A stretch of DNA of 64,000 bases from an uncultured Alphaproteobacteria bacterium (GCA_934270475.1 CAKQPS010000004.1:89533-153532), one strand, 5' to 3'; numbered from the stretch's first letter, positions 50,175-59,523 are shown. Notes: generated by a model from the sequence alone, not told the origin. Translations and numbers: made by a program.

Positions 50175-51903
50175 ATTAAACGCCGATTTAACCGAAATCT
50201 TTAAAAAATTGGAGCTGGATACTAAATTTGCTGTAGTAAAAGTATCTGACCGTGCCGATTTAAGCGATTTTCAATGCAACGGAGCTTTGGCGCTGGCAAA
50301 AATTGCCCATAAAAATCCGCGTGAAATAGCTCAATCTATTGCCGAAGAACTAAAGAATTATCCGGAAATAGAAGCTGTTTCGGTTGACGGTCCTGGGTTT
50401 ATAAACATTAAATTGACTAACGAATTTATAGCCGAAACCATGGATAAAATGGCGGCTGACGAACGCTTAGGCTGCGGAATGACTGAAAATCCGCATAAAG
50501 TTGTTTTGGATTTTGGCGGTCCGAATGTGGCAAAAGAAATGCATGTCGGTCACCTGCGCTCCGGCGTTATTGGTGAAAGCATTCAGCGTATTGAACGCTT
50601 TGCCGGCAACAAAGTTATTTCCGATGTTCACTTGGGCGACTGGGGAACTCCGATGGGTATGATTTTGGCTGAAATTATACATCAGGACGGCGATTTATCC
50701 AAAGTAAATAATTATAATATCGAAGAAATTACCGTTTTTTATAAAAAAGCCAACATCCGTTGCAAAGAAGATGAAGCCGCCAAAGAAACGGCGCGCAAAA
50801 TTACCGCAGCCCTGCAAGAAGGCAATCCGGAATATCGCAAAGCTTGGCAGCATTTGCGCAGCGAGTCGGTAAACGCCATTAAAAAGAATTATGAACAACT
50901 GGACGTGCATTTTGATTTGTGGTGGGGTGAAAGCGACGCTCACGAAACTTGTGGCGAGATTGTAAAGCTTGCCCGCGAAAAAGGCATTTCCGAAGTGGAT
51001 AACGGTGCCGAAATTATCCGTTTGGAAGAAGGTAACAAGCCGAAACCACCGGTAATTTTGATTAAATCAGACGGCGGCTATACCTATCACACCACCGATA
51101 TTGCCACCATCAAAATGCGTGTTGACCAGCTGCAGGCTGAGGAAATTGTTTATTTTACCGACAGCCGCCAAGCCCTGCACTTTGAACAGGTGTTTGAAGG
51201 TGTGTCAAAACTTGGTATCGCGCCTAATGTTGAACTGGAGCATATTGTGTTTGGTACGGTCAACGGCGCTGATGGCAAACCTTTCAAAACCCGTGACGGC
51301 GGCGTGATGAATTTGGAAACCTTGATAGAGATGTCTAAAGATAAAGTCCGCCAATCACTGCCGAAAGCCGGAGAAGTGGAAGGTTACGGCGAAGCGGAAA
51401 TTGAAAAACTGGTTTCGCAAATTGCCGTTGCCGCCATCAAATTCCAAGATTTGAAAAACACTATTGCTTCAGGCTATGTTTTTGAACTGGAAGACTTTGC
51501 CAAATTTGAAGGCAAAACCGGTCCGTATATTCAATACGCCGTTGCCCGTATCAATTCTATTTTACGTAAAGCCAAGGCTAATAATCTGACTGACGGCAAA
51601 GTTATTTTGCAAGCTAACGAAGAGCGGGTTTTGGCTTTGAAATTGGCGCAGGTGCACAGTGTGGTTATGCGCGCCTTAAAAGACAAAGAACCGAGCATTA
51701 TCGCCGATTATGCCTACACTTTGGCGCAAACATTCAGCACCTTTTACAACGCTTGCCCGATTATGACTGCCAAGACGCAAGAGCTGGCGGCCTCTCGTTT
51801 AAAAATGGCTAAGCTGGTGCGCGACGTGCTGACCTTAATGCTGTATTTATTGGGTATTGAAGCACCGGAAGTTATGCTGAAAGCCGCAAATCAAGGAGAA
51901 TAA
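50152..51903 (+). CDS. argS: Arginyl-tRNA synthetase
   Basis: The 583-residue class I synthetase has the N-terminal tRNA-recognition domain (1-110), the HIGH-like motif HVGHLRS in GPNVAKEMHVGHLRSGVIGES, and the C-terminal helical domain with YAVARINSI. ArgRS often lacks a proper KMSKS; here the region reads FKTRDGGVMNLETL, as in that group. An AAAAGGAACAG site lies upstream. Confidence 0.97.
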   Translation: MNLQPENKLNADLTEIFKKLELDTKFAVVKVSDRADLSDFQCNGALALAKIAHKNPREIAQSIAEELKNYPEIEAVSVDGPGFINIKLTNEFIAETMDKMAADERLGCGMTENPHKVVLDFGGPNVAKEMHVGHLRSGVIGESIQRIERFAGNKVISDVHLGDWGTPMGMILAEIIHQDGDLSKVNNYNIEEITVFYKKANIRCKEDEAAKETARKITAALQEGNPEYRKAWQHLRSESVNAIKKNYEQLDVHFDLWWGESDAHETCGEIVKLAREKGISEVDNGAEIIRLEEGNKPKPPVILIKSDGGYTYHTTDIATIKMRVDQLQAEEIVYFTDSRQALHFEQVFEGVSKLGIAPNVELEHIVFGTVNGADGKPFKTRDGGVMNLETLIEMSKDKVRQSLPKAGEVEGYGEAEIEKLVSQIAVAAIKFQDLKNTIASGYVFELEDFAKFEGKTGPYIQYAVARINSILRKAKANNLTDGKVILQANEERVLALKLAQVHSVVMRALKDKEPSIIADYAYTLAQTFSTFYNACPIMTAKTQELAASRLKMAKLVRDVLTLMLYLLGIEAPEVMLKAANQGE

Positions 51904-51904
51904 A

Positions 51905-53119
51905 ATGGAAAAAATATCAACACAAACGCCGGAAAAATTGCACGATGAAAATTATTGGCTGATGATTTTAGCCTATTTTGCCGCTTTTTTAATCGGCTTG
52001 GGAATTATCGCTTTGGTTGCCGCCAACTGGGAACAAATTCCAAACAATGTAAAACTTGGCGGCGCAATAATTTTGATGATAGCCAACGCTTCTGCGGTGA
52101 TACTATCTATGAAATTCAAAAAAAACATACTGACTCAAGTGCTGTGCGGAGTGTTCGCCGCTTTGATTATGGCGGTAATCGGACTGATTGGGCAAATATT
52201 CCAACTGCGTTCAGATGTCAGCGGAGCTTGCCTGTTGTGGGCGTTGTGCGCTTGGCCGCTGTTTTTAATCACGCCGCGTCTGCTCTGGCTTTGGATACCG
52301 CTGCTTTTTGTCGGAACAAAATCTTTCGCTATTTATAACACTTTTGTCGGAGATGTACTGCTAAACATCGGCTGGAAATATACTCTGGCAAATGGCATCT
52401 GCAGCCTGCTTGTTTTTTATGGCTTAATTTTTGCCTATGAACTTTGGATGCTTTACGCCAAACCAAACAACAAAACCGTTGAGCGTCCCTTAAAATTTTA
52501 TTGCGGAACATTGCTGCTGTCGGCCGCTCCGCTAAGCTGCCGTCCCTTGTTTACCAATGTTGCTTTTGCGGATATTCCGTGGTCAACTATTGCTCTGTCT
52601 TCTTACGGATATATTTTAGCGGCGTTTCTTATTTATGCCTTAAACCGCAAACATCGCAGAGTTAGCTTTATGCCGTATTTTTTGCTGGGATTTGTGGTTG
52701 AAAGCGTGCTGCTAAAACTGGATATTCTTCATGATAATGTAGAGTCCGTTTTGGCTCTTACAAGCTTATTGCTGATGTGGGGCTATGCTTATTATCACAA
52801 AATGCCGCGTTTCAGATATTTGACTTTGTTTGCGCTGTTGGTGTGGTTCTTTGCCACTTTCAGCTGGGATGTATTCAATCTTGTTCCGTCTTTGCTTATT
52901 TGCGCGGCTTTGGCTGTTTACGCCTATTTGAACAACAGTCGCCGCTTGTTTAATGTGGCAGTGTTGGCGGCGGTTATCCGTCTGCTCTACTATTATGCCG
53001 ACGCAAGCAATTTAACCTATTTAGGAATATATCTGATTGGCTCCGGCTTGCTGTTGCTGGCAACGATTTTTGCTCTGGTTAAATATGGTAAGTTATTGTG
53101 GGAGAAAAAACATGACTAA
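51905..53119 (+). CDS. DUF2157 membrane protein
   Basis: The 404-residue integral membrane protein starts directly after argS and has about eleven hydrophobic segments from residue 20. The first part (WLMILAYFAAFLIGLGIIALVAANWEQIP) is typical of DUF2157, with the invariant ANW motif. It is normally paired with a GDYXXLXY protein, as here. The role is unknown. Its stop overlaps the start of the next gene region. Confidence 0.85.
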   Translation: MEKISTQTPEKLHDENYWLMILAYFAAFLIGLGIIALVAANWEQIPNNVKLGGAIILMIANASAVILSMKFKKNILTQVLCGVFAALIMAVIGLIGQIFQLRSDVSGACLLWALCAWPLFLITPRLLWLWIPLLFVGTKSFAIYNTFVGDVLLNIGWKYTLANGICSLLVFYGLIFAYELWMLYAKPNNKTVERPLKFYCGTLLLSAAPLSCRPLFTNVAFADIPWSTIALSSYGYILAAFLIYALNRKHRRVSFMPYFLLGFVVESVLLKLDILHDNVESVLALTSLLLMWGYAYYHKMPRFRYLTLFALLVWFFATFSWDVFNLVPSLLICAALAVYAYLNNSRRLFNVAVLAAVIRLLYYYADASNLTYLGIYLIGSGLLLLATIFALVKYGKLLWEKKHD

Positions 53120-53516
53120 ATTTGCTAAAATTTGCGCTATTTTATTGTTTGTGCCGATTGTAATTTTGTCGGTGTATATGCTGCAACTGACATATTTAAC
53201 CCATTTTGAAAAAGTAGAAATTGCGGTGGATGGCTATGACCCTAAAGACTTTTTTTCCGGTTATTATGTCGCTTTGCAGCCGAATTGGCAAAAAACCAAT
53301 TGCACTCAGTTTAAGGATAACGCTTGCCCTAAAAAAGAATTTGCCGAAGTTTATTCTTTTTATGTAAAAGAAGACACAGCCAAAAAGCTGGAAAAAGCCG
53401 TGGCTGCTAAAAATGTGGTGCTGGAATTTTCATATCAATCCGGTTATCAGCCATTGATTACAAACTTAAAAATAGACGGCGTGTCTTATAAAGATTATAT
53501 CAAGGAAGAAAACTGA
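53112..53516 (+). CDS. GDYXXLXY-domain membrane-anchored protein
   Basis: The 134-residue protein has one N-terminal membrane helix (about 5-28) and a periplasmic domain. The GDYXXLXY-like motif reads DPKDFFSGYYVALQ (about 46-59), which fits the family as D(P)xDxxxGxYxxL. It overlaps the end of the DUF2157 gene by eight bases and the two are expected to act together. A longer frame from 53037 lies inside DUF2157 and is rejected. Confidence 0.82.
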   Translation: MTKFAKICAILLFVPIVILSVYMLQLTYLTHFEKVEIAVDGYDPKDFFSGYYVALQPNWQKTNCTQFKDNACPKKEFAEVYSFYVKEDTAKKLEKAVAAKNVVLEFSYQSGYQPLITNLKIDGVSYKDYIKEEN

Positions 53517-53550
53517 AAAATACTTCTAGACAAATATAAAATTTTAGACT

Positions 53551-53597
53551 AAAATGTGAGACATAAAGTTTATAATTATGTCTCATTTTAATTTTTA
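53551..53597 (+). terminator. Intrinsic terminator after the DUF2157/GDYXXLXY pair
   Basis: AAAATGTGAGACATAA pairs with TTATGTCTCATTTT with a two-base bulge, followed by AATTTTTATG. Confidence 0.65.
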
Positions 53598-53603
53598 TGC
53601 CTT

Positions 53604-53819
53604 ATGAAAAAGTTTTTATTTTTCTTGTTTGCGGCTATAAGTATTTTTACTTTAAGCAGTTGCGGCAGCATCGGCGTTGAAATAATCGACCCTTACTACA
53701 ATGGTTACTACTACAATGGTTACTACTACAATCCTTATGGTACCATATATTACCACAACGCACCAGTAGTCACCTATTATTCGTACCCTTTGCCACCGCC
53801 GCCAAGACATTATCGCTAA
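53604..53819 (+). CDS. Tyr-rich small lipoprotein
   Basis: The 71-residue protein has a signal peptide and lipobox (LSSC, Cys20) and a mature part consisting mostly of Tyr, Asn, Gly and Pro, with a repeated YYNGYYYNGYYYNPYG. The repeat at DNA level (CTACTACAATGGTTA twice) could vary in length by slippage. Such short Tyr-rich lipoproteins occur in many Gram-negatives; the role is unknown. No good Shine-Dalgarno sequence is visible. A terminator follows. Confidence 0.72.
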   Translation: MKKFLFFLFAAISIFTLSSCGSIGVEIIDPYYNGYYYNGYYYNPYGTIYYHNAPVVTYYSYPLPPPPRHYR

Positions 53820-53828
53820 ACAATTTTC

Positions 53829-53870
53829 AAAAACGTTCTCTCTGTTCATAGAGGGAACGTTTTTTATTTT
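53829..53870 (+). terminator. Intrinsic terminator of the Tyr-rich lipoprotein gene
   Basis: AAACGTTC pairs with GAACGTTT, extended by TCTCT against AGAG with a small mismatch, followed by TTTTATTTT. Confidence 0.8.
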
Positions 53871-53875
53871 AGATT

Positions 53876-54056
53876 GCTAGCAGTATCATAAGCACCTCCC
53901 GCTCAATATCATGTTTGAGCGTGAGCGTAGCGAACTATCTCGAGCATAAGGCTAATACGCATTAACTTTTTTGCGGGGTACACATTAAAGCAAACAAAAG
54001 CAACACACTCTGTCAAGCAATGCGTCTCGGAAACTCAGATACCAGCTAAACGAGTT
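53876..54056. repeat. Palindrome-rich dispersed intergenic repeat, copy C
   Basis: It begins near TAGCAGTATC and includes a hairpin CGCTCAA-TATCATG-TTTGAGCG. The shared block GGCTAATACGCATTAACTTTTTTGCGGGGTACAC follows, then ACACTCTGTCAAGCAATGCG (compare 1720-1740 in copy A), and it ends CAGCTAAACGAGTTT. The stop codon of pepF and its final three residues lie inside it. Confidence 0.7.
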
Positions 54057-55833
54057 TACTAACCTTGCTATCCAGCTCTTCCAACATATCAATATACGAT
54101 GAAATCAGGGATAGACCATATTCCCAGAAATCCAGACTATTCGGATTTAAGCCGAACGGAGCTAAAATCTTGTCATAGTCTTCCAAAGCGGTTTTAGAAA
54201 GCATATCCAAATATTTGTCGGCAAAATTTTCCACCTTGCCGGATTGGCTGACCTGATACAAGGAGTTTACAAAGCAGTCGGCAAATGAATAAGCGTAAAC
54301 ATAGAACGGCAGGAAAAAGAAGTGACCAACCATAGACCAAATATGTTTGCTGTCATCGGTTACTTCCACATAGTCGCCCAAGCTGTCGCGCATTTCCTCA
54401 AGCCAAATTTGACATAGACGCTCTTCCGAAACTTCGCCGTTTTTGCGTTCATTGTGGGCGCGTGTTTCAAAAAAGTGAAAAGCAATCTGCCGAATGGCGG
54501 TGTTAATCATATCGCCGACTTTCGAGGCAATCAGACACAGTTTAGCTTTGTCGTCTTTCAAATTGCGCAGCATAGATTGAAATACCATCATTTCACCAAA
54601 CACCGAAGCCACTTCTTCCGAAGTCATACGGGAATGTTCGTTCAGCTCGCCATTTTTCAGACGCAGTTGGTGATGGCAGCCGTGCCCCAGCTCATGCGCC
54701 AAAGTTAAAACATCATTTTGCTTGCCCACAAAATTCAGCATCAAATACGGGTGTTCATCGCTAATCGGTCCGCTGCAAAAAGCACCGCTGCGCTTGCCGT
54801 CGCGTGGCGGAACATCTATCCAGTTGTGGTCAAAGAAATCTTTAGCAATATTATACAGTTTCGGTGAAAATTCTTTATAGGCGTTCAGCACAATCTGCAC
54901 TGCCTCGTCCCAGCTGTATGTGGTGTCATTGGCAAACGGCAGCGGTGCGTTTCTGTCCCAATATGCAATTTTTTCCACACCCAGCCATTTAGCCTTCAGT
55001 TTATAAAAACGCTCAGAAATATCTTTATAGTGCTTTTTCACGGTCTGTGCCAAAACTTCAACTGTTTCATCGCTGACATCTTCGCTCAAATTGCGGGAAG
55101 AAACCGGAGTTTTAAAGCCGCGTTTTTCATCTTCTATGGCTTTGTCTTTCATCACCATATTATAAATAAAGGTCATAAGATGTCCGTTTTCTTTCAAAAC
55201 ACGGTTCAGCTCTTTGCCGGCTTTTTCGCGGGTTTTCGGGTCTTTATCCAACATCAGCTTAGAAAGCTCGGCATCGTTATATTCTTTACCATCAACCGTA
55301 TAAACCAAGCGAGAAGATGTTTCTTCATACAAACGCACCCAAGCTTCGGAAGAAGTCAAAGATTTTTCAACCAAAATTTCTTCTACCGGTTCGGAAAGTT
55401 CATAATCTTTGAACTTGCGCATACGCTTTATCCAATATTTATAGAACGCCACCTCTTTATTTTGCAGCCACTCGTTTATTTTAGCGTCCGGCAATGCGTT
55501 AAATTCCAATGAAAAGAAAATTGCCGGCTTGCAGTAATCCGTCAGTTTTTCCTGAATATCCTGATAAAACGCCACGGCTTCCACATTTTTCATTTGCGTA
55601 ACCATATTCAGATAGGCAAAACCGCCCAAACGGCTGGCAATTTTAGAGCGGCGCTCAATATCTTTTGCTGCTGTCAAAAATTCTTCTGCCGACAGCTCTG
55701 CCAATTTGCCTTTATAGCGTTTGGCAAATTCTTCCGTGCCTTGGCGGTATTCTTCCAAATCTGCAGCAATTTTCGGATCTTCAATACTTGTGTAATAATC
55801 GCTTAAATCCCATGCCGGCATTTTATTTGTCAT
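54046..55833 (-). CDS. pepF: Oligoendopeptidase F (M3 family)
   Basis: This cytosolic zinc endopeptidase cleaves medium-length peptides. The 595-residue protein has the HExxH motif in LTLAHELGHGCHH and the third ligand region EVASVFGEMMV, plus the usual N-terminal PDxDxWDLSDYY-like start (MPAWDLSDYYTS). The stop codon (TAG, 54046-54048) is supplied by the intergenic repeat, so the last residues KLV are not native to the family. Its start overlaps the end of the membrane-protein gene upstream by 11 bases. Confidence 0.93.
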   Translation of the reverse strand: MTNKMPAWDLSDYYTSIEDPKIAADLEEYRQGTEEFAKRYKGKLAELSAEEFLTAAKDIERRSKIASRLGGFAYLNMVTQMKNVEAVAFYQDIQEKLTDYCKPAIFFSLEFNALPDAKINEWLQNKEVAFYKYWIKRMRKFKDYELSEPVEEILVEKSLTSSEAWVRLYEETSSRLVYTVDGKEYNDAELSKLMLDKDPKTREKAGKELNRVLKENGHLMTFIYNMVMKDKAIEDEKRGFKTPVSSRNLSEDVSDETVEVLAQTVKKHYKDISERFYKLKAKWLGVEKIAYWDRNAPLPFANDTTYSWDEAVQIVLNAYKEFSPKLYNIAKDFFDHNWIDVPPRDGKRSGAFCSGPISDEHPYLMLNFVGKQNDVLTLAHELGHGCHHQLRLKNGELNEHSRMTSEEVASVFGEMMVFQSMLRNLKDDKAKLCLIASKVGDMINTAIRQIAFHFFETRAHNERKNGEVSEERLCQIWLEEMRDSLGDYVEVTDDSKHIWSMVGHFFFLPFYVYAYSFADCFVNSLYQVSQSGKVENFADKYLDMLSKTALEDYDKILAPFGLNPNSLDFWEYGLSLISSYIDMLEELDSKVSKLV

Positions 55834-56515
55834 TTTTTACTCCTTTTTGCTCCATGCTTTTTTGAGCGTTTTGTTTAAGCAAGGCTTTAGCTTTTTCAGT
55901 TTCCGAAACAGGAGTTTCAGCCTTTTCCGTTTTTTCGTCCTGTTCTGAAAAATCTTCTAAAAACGCTTCGTCATCTATGTTTGAATCACCGGTTTGTTCT
56001 ATTGGCTCCGGTGTTTCTTCAACTTCATATTTACGGTCTTGTTCTGCATTTTCTGTTGCCAAAACATTTCTATCCAAATGCAAATTGCGCTGCTTAGCGG
56101 CATCAAGCTCTTGCTGGCGAGCCTCTAAAAAGCGGCGCTGGCTTTCCAAAACGCCGACATCGTCAGCAACAACGCCGATATAAGGATTTTCCGCATCAAT
56201 CTCCGCCGGAGCCTTAGGCTCAAACAAATAGTTAGCCCACGGCGTCGGCTGTTTGCCGCGTATCCACGCCCCTGCCCCGTCAAAAATCACATACAAATTG
56301 CATTTTGTGTCCTGCCAAATTCCGCCGGCGATACAGCTCAAACTACCGCGCTCGCAATCAGACACTTTTGTAACAAACGCTTCTGTACAAGGAATAAAGC
56401 CGCGTTTCAAAGCATCATTTTTCGGCGCAGCTGCCAAAACCGCCACCATATATACGGTAATAAAAACCAGCAACCCCAAACAGTAGTAATATAAAAGTTT
56501 AAAAAAACGTTCCAT
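55823..56515 (-). CDS. Unknown single-pass membrane protein with acidic tail
   Basis: The 230-residue protein has one membrane helix near the start (about 8-30) and then a small periplasmic domain with four Cys (FIPCTEAF, SDCERG, LSCIAGG, TKCNLY), residues 40-105. A long Glu/Lys-rich coiled-coil or disordered tail (125-230) follows. Start ATG 56515 overlaps the upstream TAA as TAATG. The family is not known. It lies between the glmU-like gene and pepF in one apparent operon. Confidence 0.75.
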   Translation of the reverse strand: MERFFKLLYYYCLGLLVFITVYMVAVLAAAPKNDALKRGFIPCTEAFVTKVSDCERGSLSCIAGGIWQDTKCNLYVIFDGAGAWIRGKQPTPWANYLFEPKAPAEIDAENPYIGVVADDVGVLESQRRFLEARQQELDAAKQRNLHLDRNVLATENAEQDRKYEVEETPEPIEQTGDSNIDDEAFLEDFSEQDEKTEKAETPVSETEKAKALLKQNAQKSMEQKGVKNDK

Positions 56516-57240
56516 TAACGATTCTTTCTGCAATATTCCTCTAATTTTGCCAATTCTTCCAATGTGTTTGCACTGGCAACCTCTTCTGCATCGCCTTCAA
56601 ATGCCGAACATTTCAGCCCCATTTGCTTAGCAACCGCCACCGCATCAGTCAAATAAAATTCGCCGGAAGCATTTTTGTTGCCTATTTTTGAAAGAATAGA
56701 AAACAGATACTTGCCGCTGAAAGACATAACCCCTGAATTGCAAAAATCAATAGCGCGCTCTTCGTCTGTGGCGTCCTTATATTCCACAATGCGTTCCAGT
56801 TCATCGCCATTCATAACCAAACGTCCGTAACGAGCCGGATCTTGCGGGCGGAAGCCCAAAACCACAACGGCGTAACCGCTTTCCACCTTTTCAATAGCGC
56901 GTTCAAAAGTACGACGCGTAATCAGCGGCGTATCGCCGAAAATTACTAAAACCGTACCGGCAAAGTCTTTTAAAAAGTCTTTAGCGCAGTTTACGGCGTG
57001 TCCGGTGCCCAACTGCAATTCCTGCACGCAGGTTTTATATGGCGCAACTTCTTTTGCCACGTCTTTGCCGTCTGGAGAAATTACTGTAACAATTTCATCT
57101 ACCGGAATACTCTCCAGCGTGTCAATAATGTGCTTAATCATGGATTTTCCGCAAACCGGCATCAAAACTTTTGGTTTATCCGAATGCATGCGGGTACCCT
57201 TTCCGGCACCTAAAATAACGGCGGCAACTTTTTGTCTCAT
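56515..57240 (-). CDS. GlmU-like uridylyltransferase without the acetyltransferase domain
   Basis: The 241-residue protein is a nucleotidyltransferase close to the N-terminal half of GlmU: AVILGAGKGTRMHSDKPKVLMPVCGKSMIKHII, QLGTGHAVNCA, FGDTPLI and the later GEFYLTDAVAVA. GlmU normally continues into a left-handed beta-helix with acetyltransferase activity; that is missing here, since the protein stops after the LEELAKLEEY linker. So either acetylation is done elsewhere or this is a paralogue with a separate role. It is the first of three minus-strand genes, divergent from the DUF2207 gene. Confidence 0.9.
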   Translation of the reverse strand: MRQKVAAVILGAGKGTRMHSDKPKVLMPVCGKSMIKHIIDTLESIPVDEIVTVISPDGKDVAKEVAPYKTCVQELQLGTGHAVNCAKDFLKDFAGTVLVIFGDTPLITRRTFERAIEKVESGYAVVVLGFRPQDPARYGRLVMNGDELERIVEYKDATDEERAIDFCNSGVMSFSGKYLFSILSKIGNKNASGEFYLTDAVAVAKQMGLKCSAFEGDAEEVASANTLEELAKLEEYCRKNR

Positions 57241-57322
57241 AATTTATCTCCTTATAACTTTTTTAATCTTTAGTCGTTATATTAAACAAAACTATTTTAT
57301 TTGTAAACATTAAGGACGCATT

Positions 57323-59467
57323 ATGAATAAGTTTTTTTCTGTGTTTTTAGGTTTAGCACTTTGCAGTGTTGCCTGTTCTGCCACAGCGTCGGTGATTCCG
57401 CTGGCTGGTTTGCCGGAATACGAGGCGAGACAAGCACAAAATAAAAACAAAGCTAAAAATCCGTTGGAATTGCCGCCGGGAATGCCTGACCCTAACGACC
57501 AAGAAGCCGTCCGCGAGTTTTTCAAAAAAAGATTTGAAGAAGTTGCCCAAACTCCAATGGATAAAAATATCCAATGGGATAAGCCTTCTTCTACCAATGT
57601 AGTGCCGCCACCGGAATTTTATGAACAGGAAAAAGAAAAAAAGAAAAGCACTTTTGAAAAAATTTATGAAGAAACCCTCAAAGCTTTTCAGGAAGGCGAT
57701 AAAAAGAAACTAAACGAGGGCACCGAAGATGTAAACGAGCAAGAGCAAAAAGCCGCAGCTTCGGCTACACGCTTTTTTGTAAAAGCGCCTATGGAGGAGC
57801 AAACCGCCCCGCAAGAAGAAAAAACACCGACTGTCAGCGTAACTTTGCCGAGCGGTCGCAAGATTCTTGCGCCGGCAATGGAGCACATTCCATATTTTAT
57901 GAGTTACATAGACATTCAATCCAATGGCTATATACAGGTTGAAGACACTATCACCATTGTTGCAAACGGCAAAAAATTTGCCAAAGGGCTGGAGCGTATT
58001 TTTTCCAAATTCACCGGCTATCAGGGCAAGCATGAGCACCGCATAGAAATTTTGCTGAATGAAGTAACCGTAAACGGAATAAAAGTTCCGTATATTGCCG
58101 AAGAAAACGGACAGAACATTTTGCTCAAGCCTAAATATAAGCAGCCTCTTGAACCTGGGGTTTACACTTATAAATTCAGCTATATGATAAACAATAAGCT
58201 GCAAACCTACAATAATATGATATTTTTGAATTGGAACTTAACCGGCAAGCCGCTGAATGCTTTTATCACCTCGGCAAACGCCATTGTTACTTTGCCGGAC
58301 GGTCATTCATTTAAAGATGCTTTGGCTTTGGTCGGAAAAAGCGGAAACACCACCAATCAGCGCACCAACGTATTTCCGCTGGCAAAAAACGTGTTAGCGT
58401 TTTCTAACGTCACACCTTTGCTGAACGGCGAAAAAATGGATATCATAACCGTAATGAACCGCAATGTTTTTATCAAAGATTATGATAAAAATATGACCTC
58501 ATTTTTGATAGATTGGGGCAATATTTTTTATGGTTCCGTCGGTTTTGCTACGATTTTAATTTCTTTCATTCTCTCGCTTATCAGCCTGAAAAATGAAAAA
58601 CGCAGCAAATACAAGCCTTCCTACAGCGGTGCCTTGGCGCGCAATATTGCGGTCGGCAAATATGACCGCATTGCTTTTGTGGCGCAGCTGCTGGAATTGT
58701 TCCGCAAAAACGCTTTGGATTTGGTGCGGGATAATAACCGCAGCTTGCTGGTGTTGAAAAACCTGAAAAACTCCAAACTCACTAAGAGTGAAAAGAAAGG
58801 TTTAAGCAGCTTGTTTGCTAAAAAAACAACCCAACTTGAAATTAACGCAGCCAACAATCTCAAAATTAAAAAAGCTAAACGGATTTTTGAAAAAGGCGCT
58901 AAAAAGCAAATAAAAAAATATCGTTTAATGCAAAACATCGGCTATGTTTTATTCAGCATTGCCATGCTTGTTTTAACCGAATTTTTCATTGCCTACATCA
59001 GCACAAATTTGGCGCAAAGCCTGATAATTATGATATCGGCAAGTTTGCTTTTTGCTTTTTATGTTTGGATTTTACGCCACAAGTTCAAATATATTTTGGT
59101 AGCGCTACCGTTTAAGCTGTTTGCTTTAGTCGCCATATTTTTAATATGGGTATTTTGCAGCATCTACATCGGCGGCATAACTTCGGCTTTAATCATTGCG
59201 ATGATTTTCACAATTTTCGAATTTTCACGCATTTTCAGCGAACATAACAACTTTGTCAACGATGCCAAAAATTCTATCAGCGATTTCAAGGAATATTTAA
59301 TTTCCAGCGCTGATGCCATAAATTTGAGCCGAGACTTTATCAACCAGCAGTCAAACATTTTTGCCTTGGGAATTTCCGAATATTATCCGGTCAACGTCTC
59401 TAATAAAAATTATTACAAGCTGGATATTGCCGAAGAAATAAAGCAAAGCCTGATTGGTATAATCTAG
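57323..59467 (+). CDS. DUF2207-like exported/membrane protein
   Basis: The 714-residue protein has a signal peptide (MNKFFSVFLGLALCSVACSATA), a charged Pro/Glu/Lys-rich segment (30-150), and a beta-sandwich DUF2207 domain (about 185-370: FMSYIDIQSNGYIQVEDTITIV). A membrane helix near residue 405 and three or more helices between 535 and 640 follow, with a soluble part between. The domain plan matches DUF2207 proteins, whose role is unclear. A Cys within the signal might act as a lipobox but the +2 residue is unusual. Confidence 0.8.
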   Translation: MNKFFSVFLGLALCSVACSATASVIPLAGLPEYEARQAQNKNKAKNPLELPPGMPDPNDQEAVREFFKKRFEEVAQTPMDKNIQWDKPSSTNVVPPPEFYEQEKEKKKSTFEKIYEETLKAFQEGDKKKLNEGTEDVNEQEQKAAASATRFFVKAPMEEQTAPQEEKTPTVSVTLPSGRKILAPAMEHIPYFMSYIDIQSNGYIQVEDTITIVANGKKFAKGLERIFSKFTGYQGKHEHRIEILLNEVTVNGIKVPYIAEENGQNILLKPKYKQPLEPGVYTYKFSYMINNKLQTYNNMIFLNWNLTGKPLNAFITSANAIVTLPDGHSFKDALALVGKSGNTTNQRTNVFPLAKNVLAFSNVTPLLNGEKMDIITVMNRNVFIKDYDKNMTSFLIDWGNIFYGSVGFATILISFILSLISLKNEKRSKYKPSYSGALARNIAVGKYDRIAFVAQLLELFRKNALDLVRDNNRSLLVLKNLKNSKLTKSEKKGLSSLFAKKTTQLEINAANNLKIKKAKRIFEKGAKKQIKKYRLMQNIGYVLFSIAMLVLTEFFIAYISTNLAQSLIIMISASLLFAFYVWILRHKFKYILVALPFKLFALVAIFLIWVFCSIYIGGITSALIIAMIFTIFEFSRIFSEHNNFVNDAKNSISDFKEYLISSADAINLSRDFINQQSNIFALGISEYYPVNVSNKNYYKLDIAEEIKQSLIGII

Positions 59468-59479
59468 ACAAACAACAAC

Positions 59480-59507
59480 TTGACAAAAACACGACTGCTG
59501 TTATAAT
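59480..59507 (+). promoter_or_regulatory. Promoter of the 59551 gene, overlapping a terminator
   Basis: TTGACA (59480-59485), 16 bases, TATAAT (59502-59507). Five of the six bases of each box are inside or adjacent to a hairpin (AAAACACGA with TCGTGTTTT) that is also the terminator of the upstream gene. Confidence 0.7.
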
Positions 59508-59523
59508 GCAATCGTGTTTTTTA
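59486..59523 (+). terminator. Intrinsic terminator of the DUF2207 gene
   Basis: AAAACACGACTGC pairs with GCAATCGTGTTTT with one mismatch, followed by TTTATTATTG. The loop contains the -10 box of the next promoter. Confidence 0.7.
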
